From Heliocidaris tuberculata (taxonomy: Eukaryota > Echinodermata > Echinoidea > Camarodonta > Echinometridae), in contig CM046845.1 in NCBI GenBank assembly GCA_025618425.1, positions 4,133,577-4,197,576 of the forward strand: a stretch of DNA of 64,000 bases, read 5' to 3'. Of the stretch, positions 1-15,731 are shown one piece after another. How positions within the stretch are numbered: the first letter of the stretch is position 1; every line of letters begins with the position of its first letter. A program made the translations under genes and the position numbers. The notes below the pieces were generated by a model that saw only the letters and a program-made list of their open reading frames with translations, was not told where the DNA came from and searched no databases.

Positions 1-3000
1 ATAACATATTAAGTAATGATAATCATATCGTTGCCAATGTCTGTCGAATCTGGCCATAAAAACTATCATTAAACCAAGCAATATAGCATTTATGATACTG
101 TGCTTTGTACATAAGTGGAAACTCATATTAATTTAATGATTAGTTTAAGATAGAACCATGTACCATTCGGTAAACTTTATGGTCTCTAGTTATATATAGC
201 TTCCGTATAGTTCTAATGAAAATACATATCAAGTGCATTTTTATCTCTAAACGATTTTATTTCATTTAGTGAAGTATCAGCGACATTTTCATGGTGGAGA
301 AACTGAATTGTAGGTTTAACCCTGAAAAACTAAACCTACAAATCATATTTTATTTCAGTATGCCTTCCTGATTATTATTTCCTATTAGGCCAAGTAAAAT
401 TGATTCCTAGTTTCTCATCCAGATTTTTGGAAAATGAGGAGAAAGGGTTCCATATTATATGTATTGCATATATGTTATACTATATGTTTTTCAAATAGCG
501 AAATAATTGAGGGGTGAAAAAAGGAATTATGAGGGGATGAGAAACTAAGAATTAAATGTATTTGGCCCTATCATGTTCCTTTTACTATATCAATGTTATC
601 GTCTGATAATAAAATGTGTTCATTGTCAGTTAGTTTGAAAACTCCTCACAAATTAAACTGATATAATGAATGCATGCACTGAGTTGTTGTATTTCTTAAA
701 TTCAGCAATGAATAAAATATTATTTATATATCCCTTTTATTATTTTACCAAGGAGAAGCCTCAAGTGAAGTAAGCCAATACGTTATCACCACTCGCATGT
801 TCTATGGTTTCCATACCCATTATACACTAACAATAATAACGATATATTTTATTTGGAAATCGGCCAAGAACAGTATTATAGCTGGGCTATTATTCATTTA
901 TCTATTGGTATATTATCATATATGACATCCAATAATATGTATGGGTATTCGATATCAGGTATAACGGGTGTGGTATAGTGATTCACTGTTTATGATAGTA
1001 TTACCTTTTTATACGTGATGTGATAATAATGATGTCTCTGTTAAATGCTCTGGAACAAAACCGTTTTTAGGGAAATCAGGAGTATAGGATGGTTTGAAAC
1101 AGGAAAAGGCTATTGCCCTCTATGTTTGACTAGAGTGTCAGCACGTTTATACTATCAGTTGAATTATTTAACTTCTTAAATGTAGAAGAAAAAGAAACAA
1201 ACCAATAAATTAATAACAATACCATACTCTATCATTTTATTATTCAACTGAATACGTTATAATCTTATTTCAGATCTAATATGTATTGTAAATTAATATG
1301 TATGAGTTTTTATTGGTACATGTATGTGAGGAAATCAAGTATCCATGTACTTTGGACAAATAAATGAAATGAAATATGAGCAAAATCATGTGAGTATATT
1401 ATTCCTCTTTTGCTCTTACATAAGGTCCATTCTTTGTAAAGTGAAACTATCGGTCACACACGTGACCATCTAATTTTGCCTCATTGCCTGAAAATGAGAT
1501 ACATTTTATTGATTTTTTGTTTTTTATAATACCAGTTTATTACATGAAAAATATTTCATTTTCTTTGACAAAAAAAAAGTCATTTCCCAACCATAATGTT
1601 ATACAGAGACTTTTAAAAACGTCCTTTTTTGAGTGGTCACACACGTGACCGACCCAATTTTCACTTCTAAAAGAAAATAATGTTTACTAATTTATGGAAA
1701 CTTTCACTCCAAGGGAAATACGGGAAAATAGGTTTGAATACCAGCAAGTAAGACCCTTTTTCGTGCGAGGTCACACATGTGATCGATCTAATGTTGTCTC
1801 TGAAAAATATGATGCACTCTCATTTAAAATGATTACCCTCCATCTGTTGGCGTAACATTGTTATTCAAATATCCAAAATGAGAGACTTCTACTACAAGAC
1901 AAATACTAGAAAATTACTAGAAACTATTTTTCAGGATTTTCGTCACGCACGTGATTGAGAATGGCCCATTAGGGCTCCCCCCCCCCCCCCCCCCCGAGAG
2001 CTTTACATTAAGAGCTGGCTGCGGTAGTGAAAGAGAACAGTCTAGGCGGTTATTAACCAAACATTAATGATTACTGAAAACAAAACAAGAAAGAGCACAC
2101 CTGTAAGCGTGGCTAATAAGCACGGTAGCTCGTGTCGAATGGTGGAGGGGAGGGGGGGGGGGGATAGAAAATGAGAGGATTGGAAAGGGGAAAAGAAGAT
2201 GATAGAATCCATAATGCATTTTACTGAATTAACTTCTTTCTCTATTTCTATTCTATTCTGTTATATTACCACAGTTAAGTCTTTACAGAAATATTTATGA
2301 TGTGTACATCATTATTATTATTCAAAGTATTATTCAAAGCTGATTCCCAATTTAATGTTTACAACCAAATTAATTAATTCTTACTGATATTTCACTGTAT
2401 TATATTTAACATTTCATTTCATTTATTTTCCAGTACTATAGTAAAATACATACAAAATACGCAAAATACAAATCACAATTTTCATTTGATAGAATAAAAA
2501 GAAAGAAAATACAAAGAGAAACAAACATACTAGCGTTGATTAAACGGAAAAAGTAATTAATAATCTAGTACATGGAGGGGGGTAACAAAAGTTATATCTA
2601 TATTCATGTTGTATTGTCGACATGAAAAAATAAATATTGTATGATTTTATGTAATGTTTGATTTGTATTGTTTAAAAATGCAGAAAGAAAACCAAACTGA
2701 AACTGAAACTGAAACTGCATCCTCCAAAAAAAATCGATGGCCCTTTCTTCCACCGATTAAGATCAGTGCCCCCCTCAATAGCTGGATCCACGCCGTGCCA
2801 CTTTTACCTGAACTTTTGATTGGTTCACGGATATAAATGAGTACCATACATTGTAAGACTCGATTCATATAAGCTTCCTCAATAAATTTAACTATCGACA
2901 CTGAATTTCCTTACATGGGTATAAAACAAAAATAAGAAACACTGACCGGTACAAGTCATGAAGAAAGAATATGATAATGCTAATGGAAATCAAGTTTATA

Positions 3001-4329
3001 TATACCAATAAAATTTGAAACTTGATAAAGTTAATGATTCATCCAACATGTATGGCAAAATGATAATTTTTGTAAATTATGAAGATAAATACAAACCCAA
3101 AGGATAAAGTTCCTGCTTTCTTGTTGTTACAGTCGGTATATACATCATGTCATTTGTCATGTCATTTCAAGGCAATCATGTGATATGATCATAATGATGT
3201 CATTCCAGAGCGATTGCGGAAGTCCAAGCCCATGCTTGTATTTCCAAACATGGGTGTGAGATATCCGGAGATAGGAAGCTCTGGTCGCGCAGGAGAAACA
3301 GAAGTATTGACAATGATGTTAATAAGAACATCAGAAATCTTCTTTGACATGTTTGATACCATGATAAATAGCTATGATAATAGCGCTTAACATGCTTAAG
3401 GCGAAAGTGGAACTTTTTAAAGGGTGGGGATCTAAAATGATCTCTGAAAAGCAACCCCCCCCCCCCCAGAGAGTGACAAAGAGAGGCAGAGAGAAAGGGA
3501 GAGAGAAAAAGAGAACAGAAAATAAATAATAATTACAAAAAATATCACATTTAACTGAAGGTTGTATTTTTACGCATGTCTGGAATATCGTAGGGGAAAA
3601 TTCCTCAATAAAATTAATAGAATATAAATCTAAAATAACTATGTTTTTCAGGTTCAGAATAGTTTCATACAATTGTTTTAACAGTCTTATTTTCTTTTCA
3701 GTTCAATTCAGTCATGTGAATGGTTTTACGTCCTTCAGTCTAGATATGTGTTCATAAGAATACAGAGCCACATTCCCACGATGGCAACATCCTTCAAAGA
3801 TGTCAATACGATTTCTATTTTGAGATATAATTTAGAATAGCAGGAAGTAGAATTTTCTTAAATACTTGTTTGACTCAGTTTGTTGACCCAGACCAAGACG
3901 ATTGATGTATTTTTCCTATTGTGATGTACATGTATCGTGTATCTCCTTCACCACATAAAGACGCTGCATACGTGGACATACCAAGATTCTGCTTGTGTTT
4001 TAATTTCAAAGATCGCTTCCTTGTTGATAAAAGCCAGTTATTACTTACGGTATACAATATATATCCTAAAGCTGCAGTCAATATTCTTAATAAACTACTA
4101 TACAAGGGAGTCGAAACGATCAAGTATCATAGGCACAAGCGAAACCGAATGTTAGCTCGTGTGGTAAGGTCCCTGCTATTATTCATACTTTACATGGCTG
4201 TATATAGTACGTGTCAAGTTAGACACAGTTACTGTCTGATTTCTATAATGAAGGTGGAAGTCCTTGATAAAACTTAATGTAAAAATGCTGAGTTCCGCAT
4301 TAATATGTTTAACGAAACGCACTTTTTAC
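1..4329. other. upstream intergenic DNA, no gene seen
   Basis: The stretch is AT-rich with only short chance frames. It holds a LINE-like tail near 1340-1378 (TTGGACAAATAAATG then GAAAT units), the CACGTG palindrome array, a 19-base poly-C run at 1977-1995, a poly-G run near 2150, and a poly-C run near 3456. Frames at 2647-2901, 3331-3672 and 3921-4277 show no family I recognise. Confidence 0.6.
1452..1956. repeat. array of CACGTG-centred palindromes
   Basis: Four copies of a near-palindrome of the form GGTCACACACGTGACC start at 1452, 1635, 1769 and 1941, spaced 183, 134 and 172 bases. Each of the first three is followed by a related CTAATTTTG- or CCAATTTTC-like block. The copies are diverged, so this looks like an old tandem repeat and not a set of designed binding sites. 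Confidence 0.7.
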
Positions 4330-4497
4330 AAAATTGCTTACCAGTAACTTTACTTTCACATTGTCATTGTACTTTTTTATGTATTTTCATGTACTTATTA
4401 TAATCTTTTCTCATTCATTGCATCTTGACCACATTAGTCATATGGAGTTGGCGCATTATAAATAGTCTATATTATTATTATTATTATTATTATTATT
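4330..4497 (+). mobile_element. LINE-like 3' end with ATT tail
   Basis: The text GGAGTTGGCGCATTATAAAT followed by an ATT repeat is the kind of 3' terminus seen on invertebrate CR1/L2-type non-LTR retrotransposons. No coding remnant is visible upstream, so the copy is severely 5' truncated. A similar ending occurs at 16150-16290. Confidence 0.45.
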
Positions 4498-7162
<2,665 letters not shown>

Positions 7163-7163
<1 letters not shown>

Positions 7164-8394
7164 GAAAATGGCCTGCATATATAGTCTACAGGTCCAACAA
7201 GAGTGCAAGCACAGTGGTAAATGGGAACCAACTTTGAGAGCGACCGTGCTGTGTTAGATTGGGAGATCTCTGAAAAATCTTTATATCTGGGTTGCGTTAG
7301 TATGCCGTTATTGCAGTCGTTTACCTATTTCTCCCTATATCACCTTCCTCAATGGCATTGGCATTTAAACCAAATTAAACTAAATAAGACCAAACTGCAT
7401 GTATTTTACTGTAGCTTACCGTTTAAAAATGTTCGAATGAGAATGAATAATACATTTTTAAAAAAATTCTTTAGTATGGATTTGAAGAGGAAAGACAGAG
7501 GGAGAGAGAGAGAGAGAGGGGGGGGGGGGGGGAGAAGGAAGAAGAAAGAACGAGAAAATAAGGGATAGGGGTGGGGATCCTGAGAGAATATTTTGACCCA
7601 ATCATTTGTTTTATTGACAAAGGAACGTGAGCATGAGATTTTTATTAGGGGGAAGAAAAAAAAATGAAGAGGGAGATAGAACACAGATGCGGGGGAAAAG
7701 GAATTAATCTGACATCCTCCCGTACTCGAAACGTCGCCCCCTGCGTCTTGTTTCGCCTAGTCCCTGTAAATTGACCTTACGAATTAAGTGCGCGCACGCA
7801 GCATCTCGGATAAACTTAGCAGTTCATTATCTATCAATATTTGCTCTGATAAAAAACAAACAAAACAAAAACAAAATGCTTTTAATACAACAGCATAATT
7901 AATGTTAATATTAAGCAATTGATGCACTCTTTTTTGTAAGCGTGTCGTATCGTACGTTTCTTTATTTTGGGCATATAACACTAATAATTACAGTTGAGTG
8001 GTCATTCACCATTCACTAACAAAATAGTCTGATGACCAAGAAAGAATATTTGGTTTCAATAACAAAAGGCTGCTCTTTTAGAGAGAGAGATAGAGAGAGA
8101 CAGAGATAGAGACAGAGAAAAGATATATAATTTTGAAGTTTATAAAAAATGATGTAGCCTGGAAACATGTAAAATCTCATACATCATCAATAATTCCGTT
8201 ATATGCTAATTAGTGATATACTATAATGTCAAGATGACAAGCAAAATATGATTTTCGCCTGAGAAAGAGACTACCACGCATGCGTCTCGTGCCGGGGTTG
8301 GCCCATTTGCATAAGATTATCGGGCAAGGAAGATAAATTGGAGGGAATGATATGAAACACATAGTAATGAGATTCTTTACTGCTGAGCGAGCAG
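7163..8394. other. intergenic DNA, no gene seen
   Basis: The stretch has a GA-rich segment with a poly-G run (7496-7560) and a short GA repeat at 8080-8125. No protein family or RNA gene is recognised. Confidence 0.5.
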
Positions 8395-8545
8395 AGGAGA
8401 GTGGGCTTGGTGTGGCGAAGAGGAGAGAGAGAGAGCGAGCGAGCGAGCGACCCAGCCGTGTGAGACAGTGCGGTAGTGCGTATGAGAGAGGGAGAGGAGA
8501 TTCTCGCAAGTTCACTAGCAGACTATAAGAGCGGTCCAACAACCT
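8395..8545 (+). promoter_or_regulatory. candidate core promoter of the G-alpha-o gene
   Basis: A GC-richer stretch with GAGA and GAGC repeats ends in GACTATAAGAGCGG, where TATAAGAG (about 8524-8531) could serve as a TATA element. It lies about 1.2 kb before the start codon, which would make the 5' leader long. The placement rests only on position and composition, and no initiator or start-site evidence is available. Confidence 0.25.
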
Positions 8546-9742
8546 CTTCTCTAGCCTGGTTGAAGTGATTTGTTATTTTTCATGATCATTTCCCGCCAAC
8601 ATTGCTCCGGTTGTTTCTAGTGAGCCTCTCTGCCCTAAGCCGCTGAAAGAAGGAAGGATTGTGAGTGATCAGTGACCATCAACAACAAAAGGGGTCAGCA
8701 CTGATTCAGGAGTTTTCTTTTTCTCGATTTTTTCCTCTTTTCTGCATCCACGGAACGAACCTGCTGAAAACTCCATAAAAATGTTTGCATTGTCAACTGC
8801 TGGACTGCTCTTTAGATAAATGCCATCATCTCTTTGCATTCATAGTGAAATGGCTTAAAAAGGAGTCATACGTTGTATAATGGAGTGACTTTGTGGAAGA
8901 AAATACCTGAGTTACATTCGAGAGCAAAGATGCATTTTTTCGGCTTGACACTTTTTCGCCTTTGACCAGAGCACATCTGGGGCAGACTTACGAGAAATCT
9001 CGAGGCTGAGGCGTAGCGTCGCGTATATGACCGTCGTCCGTAGCTCAGCGACCTCGCTCTATGGGAGTGCCACGCACAGCTTTCTCGCTTTGATTATTTT
9101 ATTTTCTCCCCGTCGCGCCAACACAAACCACCGGTTAGATTCAATTCAGAGGATGGTTACTGTCTGCGCATCAGTGGGTCCTATTTGGAATGTATGGAGG
9201 TACATGGAGTGGGAGTAACAGAGCTCCATCTGGATAGCTTTCATACTAGGAGTTCTACATCTACGGGAGACAACAGCGAGAGACCGCTATATACCATGCT
9301 CATGTGAAAGAGGCGATTGTCCCACTACGGCATCCAGGCGCTACACATAGCCGCCATTGTTGTAAGAAATCGTGTGTCAGTGGCCACCATACTACGACCG
9401 ATGTAATTGCGAGTGTGTAGACGTCACTCGGAGACTGAGCTTGCTGGTACACAACCGAAACCCCGTACACCACTACGAGTGTGTGTAGCCGCATAGGCTT
9501 GCATATAACGCACGCATCCTATATACACACACGTCATCCGAACTCGGCACGCCCGAATGCGAAAAAAGAAGGGGAAAAAGAAAGACCCTCATATCAGTGT
9601 ATTTACAATAACACACATTTTCCGAGGATTATTTCTATTTTTGTTCTTTTGTACATTTTCCCATGTTTAGGAGAATCTTTTGATTTGTGAAGCCGTGTTT
9701 GGGTTTCTTGAAGACACGGTAGCCCGGGAAGGAGGGGTGAAA
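8546..9742 (+). other. probable 5' leader and flank of the G-alpha-o gene
   Basis: The segment has no convincing protein frame. It contains several upstream ATGs with short frames. A pyrimidine-rich stretch ending CCCATGTTTAG at 9670 resembles a 3' splice site, so the coding exon may start at 9671 after an upstream untranslated exon. The in-frame TAG at 9668 closes the frame before the proposed initiator at 9743. Confidence 0.35.
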
Positions 9743-9860
9743 ATGGGGTGTGCCATGAGTACAGAGGAAAGAGTGGCTCAGGAAAGGAGTAAACAGATTG
9801 ACAAAAACTTGAAGGAAGATGGTCTTCAAGCTGCCAGAGATGTCAAGCTTCTTTTATTAG
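9743..9860 (+). CDS. GNAO1: G-alpha-o exon 1 (residues 1-40): N-terminal helix, lipid anchor
   Basis: The exon begins [20 protein letters not shown] and runs to the LLLLG that leads into the P-loop. Gly2 and Cys3 are the expected myristoylation and palmitoylation sites for membrane anchoring. The following amphipathic helix normally contacts G-beta. The start is chosen because the context (A at -3, G at +4) is strong, Gly2 must follow the initiator Met, and there is an in-frame TAG at 9668-9670 with no in-frame ATG between it and 9743. The donor is GTAAGA at 9861, phase 1, splitting the codon of Gly40. The exon length of 118 bases is the usual one for Gi/o genes. Confidence 0.96.
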
Positions 9861-10115
9861 GTAAGATAAATATTTTTTTTCCTTATCCAATCAGCTTTTG
9901 ATAAAATTTGCCGGATTAGAAATACATGTACGCCTTCCATAATGATAATCATAATTTCAAACAAAACATCAAAAATTAAAACAAAGAAATAGGTATAGCT
10001 GAGTTTAAATGGTGGGTATGTCTTGAATTAAAAACAACAACAAATAAAATTTGATGGACAGAATGTCAAGTATATACCTTGTATGTATATGTATGTATAT
10101 GTATGTATACGCGTG

Positions 10116-10335
<220 letters not shown>

Positions 10336-11149
10336 TATAACTATTGTTTTTACATATGACTATTATTATTATTATTATTATTATTTACATTGTATATTTG
10401 TATGGGTGTGTGTCTGTGTGTACATTATACGATATTGAAGAAAAAGACGTTGATAGCACCATTTGGAAGAAACAAGAAGAGGTGACCTAATTCAAGCTAC
10501 TTACCATGGTTTCTGTTTCTTAATTTCTGTGCATATTACATAATTATACTCACAATTAATAATGTATAAACATGCATATAAACCCTTAAGAATGTAACAT
10601 AAGTATTAATATCAACTCTATAAACACGTTGATAAAGGAAATTAGATAGAAATGAAACCTAGACGAAATCAATAGTCATTTTTATCGTCTAGAGTTCCGG
10701 GTTCTATTCCTGGCAGTGGCTGTTGTTTTTTTTCCTTCTAAATATGTATTTGCAATATTTCCATTAGGTGACAGTAAGGAAGAGCCTCGATTTCAGACAT
10801 GCTCGATGATTCTTTCATTCCTTGTCAAAATATGCATGTATGCTGAGTGAAACAAAACTTCTGATATTTTTTAATTATCATACAATACCATTGCTAGGTA
10901 TACAATGGGAATTTGTAAACATCTATAATAGTCATCAATGAAAAGTCTTAGTCATTTAATATACAAACTCTGCTTTCGTCGGAAATTTCAGTCATGATTG
11001 TTTGACTGGAGTTGCTGTTCTTTCTCTATGATTGAATGATTAAGCCCAGAAATATGGTAATCAACATTAATCCTTCACACTTTGATAACATAAAGGTTAA
11101 CGTCATCTGCTTGTCACAAAGAAGCATGAAGTATTATTGCGAACGACAC

Positions 11150-11960
11150 CCATCTCGGAAAGAAAACAATTTCACAATGTGAAACCGTGTAAACGCAATG
11201 AAGGCACCGTTGTTAACACTCTATGACAGAATTCCAAATCCACTTAGCGGTCACATTGTGATATGTTTTTTCTTGTTATAACAGCTTAGAAAAGTGTAAA
11301 CACAATGTGAGCCGAGAGTGAACACATTGTCAACACTATATGAAAGAGTTCAAATTCCATTTGACGTTCACACTGTGATATATACACTGTAATTTTTTTC
11401 TGTTACCACAGTGTATCACACTTGTTATCACAGTGAAAATAGTTTGAACAAAGTGTGATATATTGCCACCACCGAATGAAAGAGTTTAAAATCTGCTTAG
11501 CGATCACAGCGTTATATGTATTAAACTATATATATATATATTTTTCTGTTACCACAGTGTATCACACTGGTTCACACAGTGTAAAAACAATATGAACCGA
11601 ACGTGATCACATTGTCAAAGCTACATGAAAGAGTTCAAAATCCAGTTAGCGTTCACACTGTGATATGTATACACTGTTACTTTTTTTTTCTGTTACCGCA
11701 GTGTATCACACTGGTCAACATAGACTGAAAATAATTTGAATATAGTGTGGTCATATCATTTAGCGGTAACACTGGTGCATGTACACTTATTTCTGTGTGT
11801 TACCACAGTGGATTTCACACAGCGTGAAGACAGTATTTCCATACGCCGTGGTCATACAGTCGCAAATGACTATATTACACAGTGTGAAAATAATGTTACC
11901 ATTGTTTTCTAACAGTAAAGATACTGTGAAAGTGTACTAAACCCTCCATGTGGTCACAGT
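11150..11960. repeat. CACAGTGTGA-type satellite array in intron 1
   Basis: Degenerate repeat units contain TTAGCGTTCACACTGTGATA and CCACAGTGTATCACACT-like blocks. The TTAGCG-like anchor recurs near 11244, 11361, 11497, 11646 and 11759, giving a period of about 113-149 bases. The core is a palindrome (CACAGTGTG/CACACTGTG) present many times on both strands. Related arrays lie in introns 2 and 7. Confidence 0.8.
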
Positions 11961-12214
11961 ATGTGTAAAACTGTTATTTCGGAGAGGGCAATATAGGCAA
12001 AATTTATTTCATTGTTTACTGGGTAGAAACATTGAGAGGTAGATGAAGACAGAGGCAGTACTGGACATGGGCATCGATTCCGGGGACTAGGGCAGTAATC
12101 ATCCCCTCCCAAAAGTTGATTTCAGATTTCTTAACTTTGTATTCTATCGAGTGTGTTATTTCCATGAACTTGTTCACCCAACCCCCTCCATTGTGAAGAT
12201 GGCTTGACGCCCCC

Positions 12215-12640
12215 TTGATGGAGATTAAACAAAAGTACCAACGAACGAAGACTTTAACCTTTAAAATGACTTTAAAGATAGAGTTGAGATCTGGTCATGC
12301 GATTATATTGTGGAAGAATTTGCCTGGAATCAGTAGGGAAAATTTTTCATGTCTACATGAGAATTGGTATATAACTGTGAGGTGTTGGAATAATCAAAAT
12401 AAAAATAAATTGAATCAGTCTCACTGAACAGCAAAATCCACTGTACACACATATAATTATGGCATGGATATTTAGTCCAAACACTTCAGCTATTTCTCCT
12501 TATATTTCACATTTGCAGAGCAATCTTTTTCAGGGGACAAATTTCTTCCATGATATTTTCCCAAACTGACATAAAGAGAATGAGAAAGCTCACAAATTAT
12601 TTTTCACTTTTCAAGAAAGAAACCTTCTCTTAATGATGTT
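12215..12640. repeat. dispersed repeat, copy 1
   Basis: The segment shares long blocks in the same order with 49745-50150, for example GGAATGAGAAAGCT versus GAATGAGAAAGCTCAC, and GAGCAATC-TTTTCAGG. This marks two copies of one interspersed element. No protein is recognisable. Confidence 0.65.
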
Positions 12641-12746
12641 CTGACGATTCATTATTGTAGTCCGCCATGATCCTCACTGTGCTAGTATTTAAAATTATGA
12701 TATAAATTAGATATCATCTACACATTCTTTTTAAAAGTCCAAAGCC

Positions 12747-12870
12747 TCCTAACACAAAAGTTTGTGTTATAACAATAGCCAATCAAGATCATCGCTGACC
12801 ATTAACCAATCAGAATCGTTCTTTTGAATTTGCATTTGATTGCAAACCTTTGTGTTATTTCGTCATTTGC
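12747..12870. mobile_element. MITE, AACACAAA family, inverted copy
   Basis: The ends AACACAAAAGTTTGTGTT and GCAAACCTTTGTGTTATTT pair as inverted repeats. The reverse complement aligns along its length with the element at 51991-52150, sharing TTGGCTATTG and the TAACACAAA ends, so it is the same family in the opposite orientation. Confidence 0.6.
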
Positions 12871-13297
12871 AACCTTTAAAATGACCTAGCAAAGACGGAA
12901 AAGAACCGATTATGTTCATAACACCTCTGATAAGTGATGTTGTTAGTGATAACATGTTGATACTGCTTAGTGCTTACATCTTCCTTATATATATCTATAT
13001 ATATACTTTGTATGTCTTTTTATATATATATAATGACTTGCAGAAGAACAACCATTGGGTGAAACAAGTGTTTCCGTGTTGAAATGAAATAAATGAAAAA
13101 TGAAATTTAAAAAAATAACAATAAACATAATATTACTGATGATGATGGTTCGATACACCCATTATGATGATAAGTGCAACATCTAGAGTCCAATGTGTTT
13201 TCTTTAGTGCAACAAAACAAGTGGTGACTATCGGTTATCAACATGAGAGTTCTTACCTGGTAAATCCAGTATTGAGGATGTTTCTAATCAGTATATT

Positions 13298-13592
13298 CAG
13301 GGTGCGTTTATAGCTCAATTGCGAAGCCAGAATCAGCGTTTTGAAACACGATTATGAAACACAGTCTTGAAACACTGTTTCACGGTACCCTGATTTGGCT
13401 GTTTATAGCTCTTTTCTCCAGACAAATTCTTCTGCCGCATGATTCACACACGGCACTGAATGAGTTTCTGCAACAACAACAACAAAACAAAAAAAGAAGA
13501 AGAAGAAAAACTTCGAACACAATCGTGTTTTTAACTAAACGCGTATCAAAATGATGATTATGGCCTAATAAATGGAACTCGAAACGCACCAT
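13298..13592. mobile_element. possible MITE with GGTGCGTTT ends
   Basis: CAGGGTGCGTTTATAGCTC on the left and GAAACGCACCATA on the right give a 9-base terminal inverted repeat about 295 bases apart. The interior has repeated GAAACAC units. No clear target duplication is seen. Confidence 0.4.
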
Positions 13593-14692
13593 AAATTAGT
13601 CGGTGTGTATAAACATCGTTACAAAGTGATAAAATTGGCTCTTCAGTTTACAAGCTATTATCTTGTATTAGAGGACAAAGTGGTGTGTTGATGGAACATG
13701 TTAAAAAGTGCAGATGAGTCAATTGAGCCGGATACATGAAAGAAAAAGCCTGGCATTTGCTGTCAGTTAATTGGCTTCTGTTTGCATTTTCACATTATAT
13801 TTTATGCACTAAAGAACAGAATATCATAATGGTGTTTTAACATTCAAGAGGAATATTAGAAAAAGCCTTTGCAAGTTAAATATATTCAACCCAATTTGCC
13901 CACATGATTGTGCTGTAGACATGTCTTTTTAGATTGGACTTAACATTTAATGTCCTTCTCAATTAAAATTTCTCATTTTCTAATAAACTCATCAGGTTCG
14001 TGTGGAGTTGCTGGCATAAATGATTAGGAAATGCTCTCGACCAATGAACTAAATACGGGGGACGCAGTGATATTCGATACCATGGAATGAAGTTAAATGT
14101 AATTAGAGTTCTTTTTATGGGCTACGATGTCTTATAAATGGAACACCAGTGCTGGGCTCCAGAAAATAAGATATCTAGTATAGATGGCAGGAATGAAATT
14201 CATGAGGTGGAAAATATATACCGTACTAATGGCATTAGAACTCGCATCTCAACACAATATCCTCAAATGAAGAAGCTTTCAAGAAAGTAATAATCATAGA
14301 ATATCGTGTAGCATATGTTTAGAGATTAATCTACTCAATCGTCCCCCCCCCCCCCCGTTTTGAAAAAAAAGGCTAGTTGATATTATCGTTGCAGTTCTAA
14401 TGGATCGAGGAATTTCACCTCCTTATTCCCCATTTTCTGGCACCCCTTTCCTGAAAATCGTGAACATACCTTACTATGGTGTGATTTTACATTATTTAAA
14501 TATTGTTTTATAATTATGTTGACCGTAAATAGTATTAAAGCAGTGAAAATGTATTCAATGAGCACTACATTTGTCGTTTTTTCAACAGAAATTGGGGATG
14601 ATGGATGAAACATGCTTAAAAGATTTCCATCTGAAGAGAAATTGTGTTATTTATTTTTATTGTAAATAATGTTGAAAAGTAATCAAGTACAT

Positions 14693-14843
14693 CAGGGGCC
14701 CGTTGCACAAAGAGTTGCGATTAAACGCAACTCTTAAAATCAAACGCAAGTCCTGAATGCGCACTTCTGATTGGCTGAAAATAAAGTTGCGTTTGATTTT
14801 TCTGAGTTGCGTTCAAACGCAAGTTTTGTGCAACTGGCCCCTG
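14693..14843. mobile_element. fold-back MITE, GGGGCCCGTTGCACAAA family
   Basis: The 151-base element begins CAGGGGCCCGTTGCACAAA and ends TTTGTGCAACTGGCCCCTG, so nearly the whole sequence can fold on itself. Internal GCGTTTGA and AAACGCAA blocks add to the stem. It carries TGATTGGCTGA, a short block shared with other MITEs in the window. Confidence 0.8.
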
Positions 14844-15605
14844 GACATATACTGCTCATTTTTCATCTGCCATTTGTATTGCATGCTTATTGTATTGATC
14901 ATAGAGTTATATGATAAGATCTTTGTAATTGTCAGAATACTGTACTATTCTTTTTGAAAAGCTAACCCTGATTCAAACCTGTATTGTTAAAAACATATGT
15001 GAAATGAAAGTACAAAGAAACACCTGTTTATTTATCCATTAGTGATTTCAACCCAAAGAATTCTTACATTAAAAAAAACATGAAAGAACTTAAAGAAATA
15101 TAAAACATATAGCAATTGTACATTTCCATGTTGCGGCTTTTAAATAAATCATATTGGTAATTTTAAACATTATAATGAGCAAACAGCCGTGGTGTTATAT
15201 GGAGCATTAATCAATCGTCCCAAAGCCTTGATTCATTATCAACAACCTCTATAGCTCTTTTCAGCATTACAACGTATCGTCGATGTGAGTAGTACTGAAG
15301 CAATTAAATATCCACTCAACAGACACAAGCGAGTGATCTGTGTATGGCCCGTGTTCCCTCTAAATGCCTTCATTATTCAATTACTCTCATCATGAGTATG
15401 ATCAAGCCTAGCATTCAACCTGTGCTCCGGCTAATGAACGCGGCGTGTACACAATCAACTACCCGTTTTTGTTTTTATCATATAAATATAGCATGATTCC
15501 GTACATCAGATATTGATGTACTTATCGATGGGGTGGGGGGGGGGGGTCTTAAATTTTCTCGATAGTGTGGATAGTGTCTTTCATTGGAAATTAGGATCAA
15601 GCGAT

Positions 15606-15731
15606 CAGGGCGCAAATTCATAAAACCTTACTAACCTATAGCTCTGTCAACTAACTACATCATCTACATGTACTCTAATAATAGTTCGTTGACAACTATA
15701 GTCCTTGTATAAGGTTTTATGAAATTATAGG
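15606..15731. mobile_element. fold-back MITE with TTCATAAAACCTTA ends
   Basis: AATTCATAAAACCTTA at the left and TAAGGTTTTATGAAATT at the right form the outer stem. The inner blocks CTATAGCTCTGTCAAC and GTTGACAACTATAG extend it. It is related in style to the 18761 element. Confidence 0.65.

Noticed and set aside
3921..4277. 118-codon frame upstream of the gene
   Set aside because: No recognisable family, overlapping frames in other phases, and it lies just before a LINE-like 3' tail. Probably chance.
9680..9742. Upstream in-frame extension of the alpha-o protein
   Set aside because: It would begin at a TTG, not ATG, with a stop just before. It would also destroy the Gly2/Cys3 lipid anchor. 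The ATG at 9743 has strong context.
11150..11960. CRISPR-like regularly spaced palindromes
   Set aside because: Animal intron context, irregular spacing, diverged units and no associated genes. It is a satellite.
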